64,000 nucleotides of DNA from Tetrapyrgos nigripes (taxonomy: Eukaryota; Basidiomycota; Agaricomycetes; Agaricales; Campanellaceae): the NCBI GenBank assembly GCA_013368315.1, contig JAACJM010000241.1, positions 60,348 to 124,347 of the forward strand, in the 5' to 3' direction. Shown here piece by piece: positions 32,060 through 42,859 of the stretch. Position numbers and translations under genes: made by a program. The notes under the pieces were generated by a model. That model was not told the DNA's origin and ran no database searches. It saw nothing but the letters and a program-made list of their open reading frames with translations. Numbering within the stretch: the first letter of the stretch is position 1; the number at the start of each line of letters is the position of its first letter.

Positions 32060-35000
32060 CAGTTTACGCTTTCGCTTTGTTGTTTTTCAAGATGCTCTTA
32101 TAAAAGCAGCTTTATCGGCAGACGCACTCTGCATGACACTCCTCCACTGTGCACACATGTCGGCCAAAGCTTGGCTAACTTTTTGCTGCCTCCTGCATGC
32201 AAGGTCATCGCGGTGGACTACCAGCAGGGTTTTTTGCAGAGGTTGAATGAAAGTCAAGGGTGCATACATCTTTTACTGTTATCTAAAGAACTCTACTAAC
32301 AGTTTCTCTAGACACAGAACTAGATGGCCTTTCTGTCGTCGACACCATCGTCTGGACTGCCCCCAAATGCTCCCCCATCTTCACCTTCAACTACGCTTCC
32401 TCAACGACCACTTTGTCCTTTCACAGCTCTCCCCCCCTCCCCCAAACACCTCCCCCCACCAACACCTCATTTCCCCCCACCTCCTCACCCAACTCTGTTT
32501 ACAACACAGCTCCCTCACCCAACTCAAATCTGCCTTTTCCGCAGCTGCCATGGGCATCTTTACTGACAGCTACATCTGGTTCGTCACTGACACTGCTGGA
32601 AACACAGCTGCCATACGCTTTTGGTGAGGAGTCAGACATATATGGGGCATTTGAAGGGAGTGAGATGTTGCAGTATGATAGAGGGGATCCGTTGATGAAG
32701 GGGGATCCATATATGTGGGAGTGGACGGAAGAGTTGGCTGAGATGATTACCATGGAGAAGATTGAGCATTATGAAGGGGAAAATGAGGATTATGAAGGCG
32801 AAAGCAAAGCAGATGTGTCGCCTACACCCGCACCAACACCAAAATCCCCTCCTCCTACAGGCATCTCGCCTTCCTCTCCTGCCTCTGGTGTCTCTGCATC
32901 TAACAACCCCTCAAATCACCCCCTTCACCCTCGTTTCATACACACCTCAACTCCATCATTGGCTGACAAGAACAACAAAAACCTCAGAGAAGAAAACATG
33001 ATCCCCACCTCTCTCTTTGACGAACCCACTCCCCAAAACACAAGTTCTTTCAACATGGGTCTTGGGTTGAACAACACTGCTTTGACACCGAGATACCAAA
33101 GGACTTTATCCCACTCTGACCACTATACTATAACTATGTCCAAAAACCCCTCTGGTCCCAGTAGCAGTAACGCCCTAGGCCTCTCCTCCACCCTCAACAT
33201 CAGCGAAACCCTCTACCCCACGAACACACATGGACAAGTGCTGGTTATGGCATATGGGGTAAGGAAGCTTGGATTAAAGAGTTTTGGAGTGTGATTGATT
33301 TGGAGAGGGTTAGTTTGGCATATGAGCATTGGACGATGGAGGAGGCAAGGAAGGAGGGGCATGAGGTGGTGGAGAGTGAGCTTGGGGGGTTCAATGGATG
33401 GGATGGTGTTGCGAAGGGGGTTAATTAGATCTCTTTTTTCAAAATTACATTTAGCATACACATCCATCTTGGTCTAATACACAACACAAGTTACGCATAG
33501 TTGTTGAAGGTGACAGACCTGTAGTGATAGCATCATGTGTCTGTGAGGCAACATGATTGCCGTCCGGGCATTACTCTCTTAATTTTTATTTCCTAAGCCA
33601 TCCTTTACACGTACATAATCCTAAAAGCAACCCTGCCAGGGCCCTTAATATTATTAAACATCTACTTACAGGTAACTACTTGGGTGCACAAGTTGCTCCT
33701 TTAGATACTAGATATTCAGCAATCTGGCTACGACTGAAAGCATGTGCTGTGTTGAGAGGAGATCCATATGCCCCTCCCCGAGCATTAACATCTGCTCCTT
33801 TCTCCACAAGATATCTGACAATCTCCAGGAGTCCCCTAGCTGCTGCTGCCTGCAGTGCATACCCAGAGGGCCCTCCCTTAGCATTAACATCTGCTCCTTT
33901 CTCCACAAGATATCTGACAATCTCCAGGAGTCCCCTAGCTGCTGCTGCCTGCAATGCAAACCCAGAGGGCCCTCCCTTAGCATTAACATCTGCTCCTTTC
34001 TCCACAAGATATCTGACAATCTCCAGGTGTCCCCAAGCTGCTGCTGCCTGCAATGCAAACCCAGAGGGCCCTCCCTTAGCATTAACATCTGCTCCTTTCT
34101 CCACAAGATATCTGACAATCTCCAGGTGTCCCCAAATTGCTGCTGCCTGCAATGCAACCCCATAGAGCCCTCCCTTAGCATTAACATCTGCTCCTTTTTC
34201 CACAAGATATCTGACAATCTCCAGGTGTCCACCAACTGCTGTTGCCTGCAATGCAAACCCAAAGCACCCTCCCTCAGCATTAATATCTGCCCCCATTTCA
34301 ATCAGGGTTTTGACATGCTGCAAATTTCCATCCAGAGCTTCATCACGCAGATGACCCTCCAATTCCTTCAATTGAGGAAAACCCTCAAAATTCTCTGCCG
34401 CCTTTTCCAACTCTGTGCTCAGAGATGTATGGAGTTTAGATTTATACTCTTCATCGCCAATTCGAGGTGTGCTCAATATCCAGCTCAGGATCAATTTCAA
34501 GTCAAGGTTGTCAATGTAGCATTTCAGAGCTGGACGAAAATATTGCTGCTTCCAATTGTCCTCTCTGATGATGTGCTCCTTCATGATTCCATGCAGAGCC
34601 TGACCTACAATGTCCTGCATTGAATCATTTGATTGCAGGGATTGTAGCCATTTGATACAGTCAGCCAGGATAGAGTGATGACGAGTATATGGGTTATAAG
34701 GAAGGGACATGTCCCATTTATGCCATTTACCACGAATATCATTGGGCTTCAGAAATGTGGCTTCTGCAGCTTGTATGGAATTACTAGGAAGAGAGGGCCA
34801 CTGTGGAATAGACATCCACGGATGCTGACATCTCTCCCAATAGTATTTGACCCTTCTCCAAAGGTATTTGCCAATTTGGAGAGGAAAGAAAATGATGAAA
34901 TTGAGAGGGACAAAAAGTAGTGGTATTCTGTATGGACATTGAATAGTGACGACAACCGGAATGACAATGCTCCCCAGATACATCAGGAAGGAGATGGCTG

Positions 35001-35165
35001 TGACAGAGACAACTATCCAGCACAGTGAGGGCTGAAGCTCTGAAACATACAGTGAGAACCCTGCCATAAATAGACCAAGGGAAGCATGGAGGACAATGGG
35101 AAGAGTTCCGATGATTTGTGGGACTTTCCACTGTGTGAGTCCAGAGTATCGAAATTGGCGTATCT
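32060..35165. repeat. Segmental duplication, copy 2
   Basis: The counterpart of 19185-22130, in the same orientation about 13 kb downstream. The ankyrin gene continues past the end of homology with copy 1, so copy 2 keeps the fuller gene. Confidence 0.88.
32118..33427 (+). pseudogene. Superoxide-dismutase-fold mitoribosomal protein (mS42/mS43-like), copy 2
   Basis: Same architecture as the copy at 19246: LANFLLPPACKVIAVDYQQG, the SOD-fold block LNDHFVLSQLSPPPPNTSPH with AAAMGIFTDSYIWFVTDTAG, a Pro/Ser-rich insert (32810-33190), then the C-terminal block YGIWGKEAWIKEFWSVIDL. It shares the frameshift before LNDHF with copy 1. It has its own small deletion and frameshift near 33215, before the HEHTWTS motif, but keeps the WGKEAW frame that copy 1 lost. 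The shared lesion implies the gene was already broken before the segment was duplicated. Confidence 0.7.
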
Positions 35166-36932
35166 TGGCACGCTCACGAGCATTACCAGTGGGTAGGGAG
35201 GAGGAATATGCTTGAAGCCATTGCTTGACAAGCACGGAGAGGAGAGCTGTAGCCAATGACAGCGATAAACTGCCAAAGAAGAGTCCGTTGATCCATAGAT
35301 CAGTGGTACTCACATCGGCGTTGACAGACGCAGTTTGCACATTGCTGATAGCAGTGGTGTTCCCAGCGGCACGAAGAAGCTGGTTTTGCTCAACCAGGAG
35401 CATCACTGTGATTTGACTATAATCTGGCTGGAGAGATTCAACAGCGGAGATCACAAAGGATGTTACCACTGCAGAAAAGAGCGCCGCCTAGTACATGAGT
35501 CAGTGCTGCATTCTCTAGAGATATAATGGCACTCACAAACACCAGGAGAGCATCGAGTGTATCTCTGAATCCACTCAACATCTCACTGTCAGTTTCCTCA
35601 GCCTCGTCTAAGTAAACCTTCCAGACCCGAGCATTCTCGCTGACTTCTTTCCCGAGCTCGTCCGCAGGATACTTTTTAGTATAGTCATAGTTCCTGTATT
35701 CTATGTGATTAAAAGGATTAGTCCAGCACTTAGGAGCCTTAACAGGGATACTCACCGCTGTATGAAGATGACGGGTGACTCGGCTGAGGTCCTGATTTCA
35801 TCGCAAGTTGGTCCAGGACTGTAGGTTGTCGAGTCGGCTGTGGTTGCTTTCCCGTACCCCCATAACCAGATGACTTTGGACTTTTCACGTTTTCCGGGGG
35901 AGGATACGGATGATCTGTACATTCTGCCCAAGCCGTCAGTAACAATTTATGAAAGAGAGCATAGAATCAAGTCTTACCTCCGTTATTTGACTCACGTACT
36001 GGAGAGGCGGACAGACCATGACCAATCCCATCAGTAGTGTCTAGAATTATCGTTGTCAGCTAAACTTTCCCAACAGAAGGCTAGCATTACTCACTGTCCA
36101 CATGGATACAGTCTAGATTGTCTCGATGAGACGTGTTCGTCGTCCGGTCACCGCTGCCTGACCGATGATGCCAAGTCAGTACAGAACAAACATCATAAGA
36201 ACGCGTGTTACTAACCTTGGCTCCGAAACCTATCCGATTCGCGCTGCAAAAGCCTCTCGTTGGCTACAGACAATGGTCATGAATATGAGAGCAAGGGTCG
36301 AGGCCACTACCTACATTTGTTCGCCGTGGAGAAAGACTTCAGTTCGATTGAGGTACGACTGACTGGAAGGATAGTTAGTATGCGAGTATGTGCCCACTAG
36401 AGAGAGACAAAGCATACCACTGGGGGTGTCACCGTCTACCTCAGTATGACTATGGTTCAAGAAACGCTGGAAATCGTTGTCGCTTGTACCAGACTGACCC
36501 GACGGTGCGATGGTTGTATCTATCCCTTCATCAAGACCAGCGGCGGACTCTGGCTTCTTCGCGACATTTTCAGCGTCGGTGGGAACAGTGTGAGACGAGC
36601 CGACTTCCAGGCGTCACAATCAGTATCGTTGACCGATAGCACCCAGCGACAGACTCACCATCGCGAATTCCCTGGCCCCCATTTCCACTACCTACTGCTC
36701 CATCAAAGCCTTTTCCAGTGGAATGACGCCGTCTCATGCCTGCCTGGGTATGTTGGACAACTGAAGGAATGTTCGGAAGAGTTGCAGTTGGGATTCTTTG
36801 GGTTATTGTGCTGTTCGGAGGGGATGTGGAGGTGTCTGTTGGCGATGCTGGCTTGCTTGTGGTGGTGGTAGTGGACAAGGGAACGCTTGTATTACGAGAA
36901 GGAGAGGTTCGTCTGCAATGTGTCACCGACAT
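33676..36932 (-). CDS. DUF6535 membrane domain plus ankyrin repeats
   Basis: A multi-exon gene on the minus strand. A Ser/Thr/Pro-rich N-terminus from about ATG 36932 and several short exons are likely but unsure. Secure exons: 35945-35757 (YPPPENVKSPKSSGYGG), 35700-35537 (RVWKVYLDEAEETDSEMLSG, start of DUF6535) and 35488-33676. The last carries the rest of DUF6535, with about four hydrophobic helices (SLSLATALLSVLVKQ, FLMYLGSIVIPVVVTI). A helical linker and six ankyrin repeats (GHLEIVRYLVEKGADVNAKG) follow, the third to fifth almost identical. Introns are about 50 nt. No stop or frameshift was seen in the secure exons, so it may be functional. A membrane-anchored protein-interaction role is inferred from the architecture. 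Confidence 0.75.
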
Positions 36933-37445
36933 GCTTCATACCGCATGTGAAGCACGATGTTCTTAATTTGACCAGCGCTTCTATTGGACGCCTCTCATGA
37001 GATGGACAGGATCTCTTTGCTTGGGTTGGTTGGTTGTAGCGTGGGCCCTGATGTCCGTCTGGGAGTAGCCAGCAAATACGAGAAGAGGCACTGCCAGACC
37101 GGGCTTCAATAGGGGCAAGGATAGTGAGCAAGTGACCAACACGACTACTCGGACAAAGTGTAAAAATAGTCGCAGGGGGCGCAAGCAAACAGTGAAATTA
37201 AAACCTCGCATTGACCTTGCACTGAGGGCGAGTACATTTTAACTTCAAGTATAACAATACATAACCGATTCGGCGTCACCACGGGTAATGCACACTGCAC
37301 TAAAATGATTCAGATTAGCATACGACATAATAGGATGAAAGCAAACTCACGGTCTCTCAGTTCTTGATGTCGCGCATCCAGCCAATCTTCAACTCTTCGT
37401 CTTATCCTAACCTCGTCCAAAAATCATCCACCTGCATCCCTGGCA

Positions 37446-38371
37446 TTACCGACCATGAACCCTCAACATTCTAGATCCCGAGATCCTAATGTCTTGCGAC
37501 TTGATAGGTTTCTGTCCAACGGCTGCTCTGGATATATGTAATACCGTCGTCCTCTCTTGAAGAAATGTCCTGGCACATGATAACATGGCCTTGCACAAGC
37601 CTGGAAGGACCACGACAAGTCGACCATCAGCGGAATTCCACACGCATTCTAATCATAAGATGGATAAATTCGAGGTCAAACTTGGCAGGAAGTCTTGACA
37701 GTGTGTCTTTGGCTTACCATAGCTGGTTATAGAATGCACACTCAGACCAGGATATGCGTACGTTGACATTAATACCAATGCGGGCCCCGAAAAATGACTA
37801 AAGTCGAGAGGAGGAATAGACACGGCCCTACAAAGCGCTTGTAAAAACGACGTTGAAGTTGAAATATCTTGAAATACTCACCAACGATTATAATCGTTGA
37901 CCTGCGTCACTCTGAATGTGTCTTAACGTGGCTCAAAGGGTCAACTGACATAGCATGTCTTGATACCAAGTGTTGAAGGCCAGTGCCAGATTGAGAAAAC
38001 GCTTGGACAATCGAAAAACGAGGTTGATTTTGAAACGCCCTCCGAGTCATCAGCTAGACAGAACTGAGAAGAGTCATGATAGCATAGCTTAAAAGCCTGA
38101 GTCTAGAAGGTGCAGCTGGAATAGGACAGGCTTTTTGAACAAGGATACGAGAGAGAGACTTGGAGAAAGAATCGGAAGCACAAAGGAGAAATGACGATGC
38201 TTATCTAATCCGAGTCCAACTACCTGCCGACCGCGACGTTCCTCTTGTCGTTGACGGCGTCGGACTCGTTGACGGGAGGACGTGGTAGCGCCCACGTCGG
38301 CACTGGGGGCAGGAGCAAGAACCAGAATAGCGCGTTTCTTTTCTTCGCTGCTGCTGCCCGGGTCCATCTTG
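37446..38371 (-). CDS. Unrecognised small gene, tentative
   Basis: A plausible first exon starts at ATG 38371 (MSKMDPGSSSEEKKRAILVL, then a very Arg-rich stretch) and meets a GT donor near 38220. A final exon near 37643-37446 encodes DGRLVVVLPGLCKAMLSC and a basic tail with a stop at 37446. The sequence between has no long frame and would need several introns. I recognise no family. It lies between the convergent ankyrin gene and the acyltransferase-like pseudogene. Confidence 0.3.
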
Positions 38372-38619
38372 CTCATAATGATTATGACGACAACATGAAG
38401 AAGAATGCAGTCGATGGAAAGCAGGATTGCATACTCGAGTTTCTGTTTTCTCGGTGTCTCATGTTCATTTACTCGTTTGAACAAGATTCAACATTGGTTT
38501 CGACAACGACAACGATAAGCAGAACGCGAACAAGCTAAAACTCCCAGACGAGTACATGATCATCCACGCGTTCTGGAATAAGATGCTCGTGATACACACC
38601 ACCTCCACCTCTCGAGGAA

Positions 38620-38917
38620 GAAACGCGTCGCCTACACCTGTACTTACACCAAAATCCCCTCTGTTCCTGCCTCTGGCGTCTCTGCGTCTAACAACCCCTC
38701 GAATCATCCCCTCCACCCTCGTTTCATACACACCTCAACTCTGTCTTGACTGACAACAAAAATAAAAACCTCGGAGAAGAAAACATGATCCCCACCTCCC
38801 TCTTCGGCGAACCCACTCCCCAAAACGCAAGTGCTCTCAACATGGGTCTCGGGTTGAACAACGCTGCTTTGCGACCGAGATACCAAAAGACTTTATCCTG
38901 CTCCGACTACTATGACT
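38620..38917 (+). pseudogene. Third fragment of the mS42/mS43-like gene (disordered insert only)
   Basis: Nucleotide match to the Pro/Ser insert of the copies at 19940-20260 and 32820-33140 (MGLGLNNAALRPRYQKTLS and flanking sequence). It covers no SOD-fold part. It ends exactly where the acyltransferase-like frame begins, at an ACTATGTCC shared by both sequences. Confidence 0.7.
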
Positions 38918-40101
38918 ATGTCCCTGCGCACCTACATCTACAAAAAACGCGCTTGGCACTACTCCCTCTTCGACCTCTGCTTCTACGTCACCATCCTCAG
39001 TTTCATATACCTCTGGATCTTCCCTGCCTCATAAGCTTTATTCGTTGCGTGTTCTTGTTTGAGCCATGGCAGTTTGGCGAGTGCTGTGATTACTTGGAGG
39101 AATAGTCTGGTGTTTCATGATTAAGGTTACGAGCGTTTTTATACATGTGTATCCGTCTTTTGTGTTTACGGTGATTAGGTGAGTGGTTCAAATTTTTTTT
39201 TGCGATGTGTGTTGAGGTACTGATGAATGGTGTGGTATGATAGTCACTTTTTCCCAAACGCGGAAGAGAGATTCCCTGCACCCAAGGAATTGCCTCATCT
39301 AAATCCTTTACACACGTTACTCATTAGCGGTGGTATCTGTAAGTCTTCCTATCTTCCTTCTACCTTTCTCTTTCAATCACTCATAATATCCCTTCAGACT
39401 TCTCCTGGCAACTTCTCTACTGGAAATCTGTCCTCATCGACCGTCGTGAAAAAATCGAATCCGGCCAACACACCACCTTTTCCTCCCTCCTCAACAACCA
39501 ACGCATCATCGGTCGTTCTCTCTCCACCATCCCCCCTCAATCACTTATCGCTGCTTTCATGAGTGGTCAACTCGTCCATATGGTTTTTACCGAACTTCTA
39601 GCAGTGTATCTTCTTTATGATAGTGCATTTTGGAGTGGGGTCTTTGTTAGGGATATTTGGAGTGTCAGTGTGGAATGGAGGGGGTATTATATTGAGGTGT
39701 TTGGGAGGAAGTTTGAGAGGGAGTTGGAGGCGTTAAGGAAGAAGTTGGTGCAGGTTACGGACAGAGGATTAAAGAATTTAACGAGAAGGTGCAGGAAAAA
39801 CAGGATAATGTCGGGAGGGGAGGTACGAGGAGTGATACGACATTGTCAGAGACTGCGTCGGTGGTTTCTTCAGGCTCCATACCTACCTCTGGACGATCTA
39901 GTCCGACTTGGCAGTACCAGTACGCGTTCAGCGATGATGAGTCTGGTAAATCATTCGCCTGCGTTGGTTAGTAATGAAACCTTACCGTCAGAGGGTTTGG
40001 GTGTGGGTTTGGAGCCTTTATCGGGGCAGGCTGAGTTGGGGATAGGGTCGGAGTTGAGTTTGGATGGGGAGCAATGGCAGGAGGTGAAGAAGGTGAAGTG
40101 A
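38918..40101 (+). pseudogene. Glycerophosphocholine acyltransferase (GPC1, DUF2838)-like
   Basis: The first part encodes YIYKKRAWHYSLFDLCFYVT, SFIYLWIFPAS, GSLASAVITWRNSLVFHD and KVTSVFIHVYPSFVFTVIR, the hallmark membrane region of the Gpc1/DUF2838 family. This enzyme adds an acyl group to glycerophosphocholine in the ER membrane. Later exons encode FPAPKELPHLNPLHTLLISG, WQLLYWKSVLIDRREKI, LSTIPPQSLIAAFMSGQLV, ELLAVYLLYDSAFWSGVFV and a charged tail. Lesions: an in-frame TAA near 39020, a 1-nt shift near 39120 and frame changes near 39430-39560. The start context comes from the mS42-like fragment, so the N-terminus is missing. It is probably a dead duplicate. Confidence 0.7.
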
Positions 40102-40427
40102 GAGACCACCGTCTCAGACCTGTTTCTCGCCGGCCTATTTCTCGATGTGTGTATCTTGATTTCTGCTTCTCGCATGTTTATCCATTCTCTCTACCTTTCT
40201 ACCTACCTTCTTACCTTTCTACCCTCACTCTATCCACTCTATCCGCCCACGATACATGGTACTATTTGATACTATTCATACATTACCCATTGTTCTTGTT
40301 TTTGTCACCACCTTGTAATGTCGACTTTGTTCCAATTTTTGGTTTTTTAATATTTGCAACAATACGATGTTCTACGATATGACCTACCTACCTACCTATG
40401 TGATTTTAAGAATTTCGGCGCCTTAGG

Positions 40428-40466
40428 GTTGACCAGGTTTGGTCCCAACCAAAGATCCTGGTCAAC
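40428..40466. repeat. Hairpin with GTTGACCAGG arms
   Basis: A 10-bp perfect inverted repeat, GTTGACCAGG and CCTGGTCAAC, with a second inverted pair TTTGGT/ACCAAA inside the loop. It uses the same motif as the neighbouring satellite and may be a transposon end. Confidence 0.6.
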
Positions 40467-40562
40467 TTCTAGTATAGGTAGGATATACATTGTACATCGT
40501 AAATAGCTATAATACAGGCTGTTTTAAAGTCCAGAACAACAAGATACATGCATAGAGCACTC

Positions 40563-41320
40563 GGTCAACGTTGGTCAACATTGGTCAATTTCCCGCGCAG
40601 AGAACAAGACGACAATGGTGAAAAAGTACAAGAAGTCCTGGTCAACCTTGGTCAAACCATGGTCAACCTCCGGGGGAAAAATGGAAACGACAGCAAAGGA
40701 AGTTTGAATAAAGCCCTGGTCAACCTTGGTCAACCTCCCACGCAGAGAACAAGACGACAACGGTGAAAAAGTACAAGAAGTCCTGGTCAACCTTGGTCAA
40801 ACCATGGTCAACCTCCGGAGAAAAATGGAAACGACAGCAAAGGAAATTTGAATAAAGCCCTGGTCAACCTTGGTCAACCTCCCGCGCAGAGAACAAGACG
40901 ACAACGGTGAAAAAGTACAAGAAGTCCTGGTCAACCTTGGTCAAACCATGGTCAACCTCCGGAGAAAAATGGAAACAACAGCAAAGGAAATTTGAATAAA
41001 GCCCTGGTCAACCTTGGTCAACCTCCCGCGCAGAGAACAAGACGACAATGGTGAAAAGGTACAAGAAGTCCTGGTCAACCTTGGTCAAACCATGGTCAAC
41101 CTCCGGAGAAAAATGGAAACAACAGCAAAGGAAATTTGAATAAAGCCCTGGTCAACCTTGGTCAACCTCCCGCACAGAAAACAAGACAAAGAAAGAGAAA
41201 AAGTCCCAGAAGCCCTGGTCAACCTTGGTCAAGCCTTGGTCAACCTCCCGTGCAGAAAACAGGCCGACAGCGGCAAAGAAGTCCAAGAAATCCTGGTCAA
41301 CCTTGGTCAACTTCCGAAAG
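40563..41320. repeat. 144-bp satellite, about five copies
   Basis: AATAAAGCCCTGGTCAACC recurs at 40707, 40851, 40995 and 41139, a constant 144-bp period. Each unit carries three GGTCAACC-type motifs (CCTGGTCAACCTTGGTCAA twice and CATGGTCAACCTCC). The end units are diverged. Apparent ORFs in it are repeat artefacts. Confidence 0.9.
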
Positions 41321-42480
41321 CGCAAAAAAGCCAAAGAAAAGGGAAATACTGCATTGCGTTGGAGGATGAGTTGCTGTGTGAGGATGCTGAGTCAGGGTTG
41401 GAGCACGCTTTGTCAATGTTGGATCACGTTGGAAGATGCTGAGTCGTCGCTGGAGGATGAGTCGTCGTGGGAGGATACTGAGTTGGGGTTGGAGCATGCC
41501 GTGTCGATGTAGGATGATGTTGAGTGGGGATTGGGAGGTGCCCAGCTGGGGCTGGGACAAGGGCTATCGCAGAGGAGTCTGGGTGAATCACCTCAGACTC
41601 GGACCAGGAATATCACCCCCAAATTGGAACAGACGAAGCTCTCTCGCTTACTTTCTTCAATAAACTCATCCATCTGCTGTGAAGTCGGCCCTTGGACAGA
41701 CTCTCCATGGTAGCCCGTCATCTTCATCGTCCACTAAAGGCTCTTCAATTTCCTGCTCGGCCTGCTCTTCCGAGGCCTTCTCCTTTCCTTTCCTTTCCTT
41801 TCTCCACCTGGCAGAGACAGACATTGTTGTTGGAATCTGGCTGCCACCGCCCATAACTGCAATCATTGCCCCTTGGCTCTTGAGTAATTGCTTTTTACGA
41901 CTGAACATCTTGTACAGAGGTGATTGAAGACATGCATTCCTGAGACGAACACGTAGACTGGGGAATGAGTGTCAATTTAAGAGCTTATGAAAAGACGGTT
42001 GAAACAGGAGCTCATGATGGAGAGACACAAAGGGTAGGTCCCGTAGAGCAGGACAATAACAAATAATCACGTTTGGTCTTGAGGGGTAGAGCCAATAGTG
42101 ATGGATGGGTACCACCATAGCCTCTCAGACGAACACAGTTAAGCCGCTCGCAGACCCACAGGGTTGGCAGCTACTTCGCGTTTCTGAGAGGTGCAAGTGG
42201 AGGCTGACTCAGTCAGCAGGGTACTCTAGCTCAGCTAAAGCAGCGCTAACGACTATAGTTGTAGCAAAGGACGGACGGGCAGCAATACAGCAGGGGAAGG
42301 ACTGACTGAGGGAGGAGAGGTCGAGGTAGAAAGCAGAGTCAAGACACGTCACAATTAGAGCTGCATCATATTTGGTCACACAGGTCACATTTGGTCACAC
42401 ATATGTCACATTCAGGAAAATTTGAAGTCCATGCATTGTACATACTATGCTACAACGAAATACTACAAAATACTACAGTC
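41321..42480 (-). mobile_element. Internally deleted derivative of KDZ transposon 2
   Basis: In minus orientation, 42480-41909 matches the 5' flank of KDZ2 (52872-53608). The reading frame then starts MFSRKKQLLKSQG (KDZ2 has MASRKKQLLKSQG) and after about 33 codons jumps to KGKEKASEEQAEQE and WRVCPRADFT, which match KDZ2 near 56985-57110. The sequence ends in CTCAGCATCCTCCAAC-type repeats like those at 58710-58900. About 3.3 kb of transposase is missing. It is a non-autonomous copy that a KDZ2 transposase might mobilise. The 3' border next to the satellite is uncertain. Confidence 0.85.
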
Positions 42481-42605
42481 GACAAGATAGGTGAGAACAG
42501 CTAGATATACATCAGTCATGTAAAGTTACTGCTTATAGTCATTGGCATAACAGGGGGGTGGGTAAACTGATTATAGTATGTTTGTACGTAGAATACTGTA
42601 AGGGC

Positions 42606-42857
42606 TCACTCCCATTCCTCACCGGCGAGTTGCATCCGTCTCATATTAGCATCTGAGCCTCGGCTCCAAATAGATGGTTTGCTTCCAGGCCAGGTATCCA
42701 TAATTGTCCGGAATGCACGCAAGGCTTCCAATCTCGATGGCCAATGAGACGAAAAGATGCCAAGGTTGCTAGCACCCGCCAGAGTGAACACATCGCCACC
42801 TTCAAACACTTGTCCTAGCAGCTCCTCCCGATGCCAAATGTAGGTTGCGGACGCCAT
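42606..42857 (-). CDS. Small unrecognised ORF, 83 aa
   Basis: ATG at 42857 and a TGA stop. The sequence looks protein-like (HREELLGQVFEGGDVFTLAG, WPSRLEALRAFRTIMDTWPG). No domain or signal peptide. It may be a complete small gene or the last exon of a lost one. Confidence 0.35.
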   Translation of the reverse strand: MASATYIWHREELLGQVFEGGDVFTLAGASNLGIFSSHWPSRLEALRAFRTIMDTWPGSKPSIWSRGSDANMRRMQLAGEEWE

Positions 42858-42859
42858 TG

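Noticed and set aside
40563..41320. CRISPR-like array
   Set aside because: The units are tandem 144-bp copies without unique spacers, in a eukaryotic context.
40548..41560. Several overlapping ORFs with QALVNLGQ-type repeats
   Set aside because: They arise from the 144-bp satellite and the C-terminal KDZ2 repeat sequence, and have no start or domain logic.
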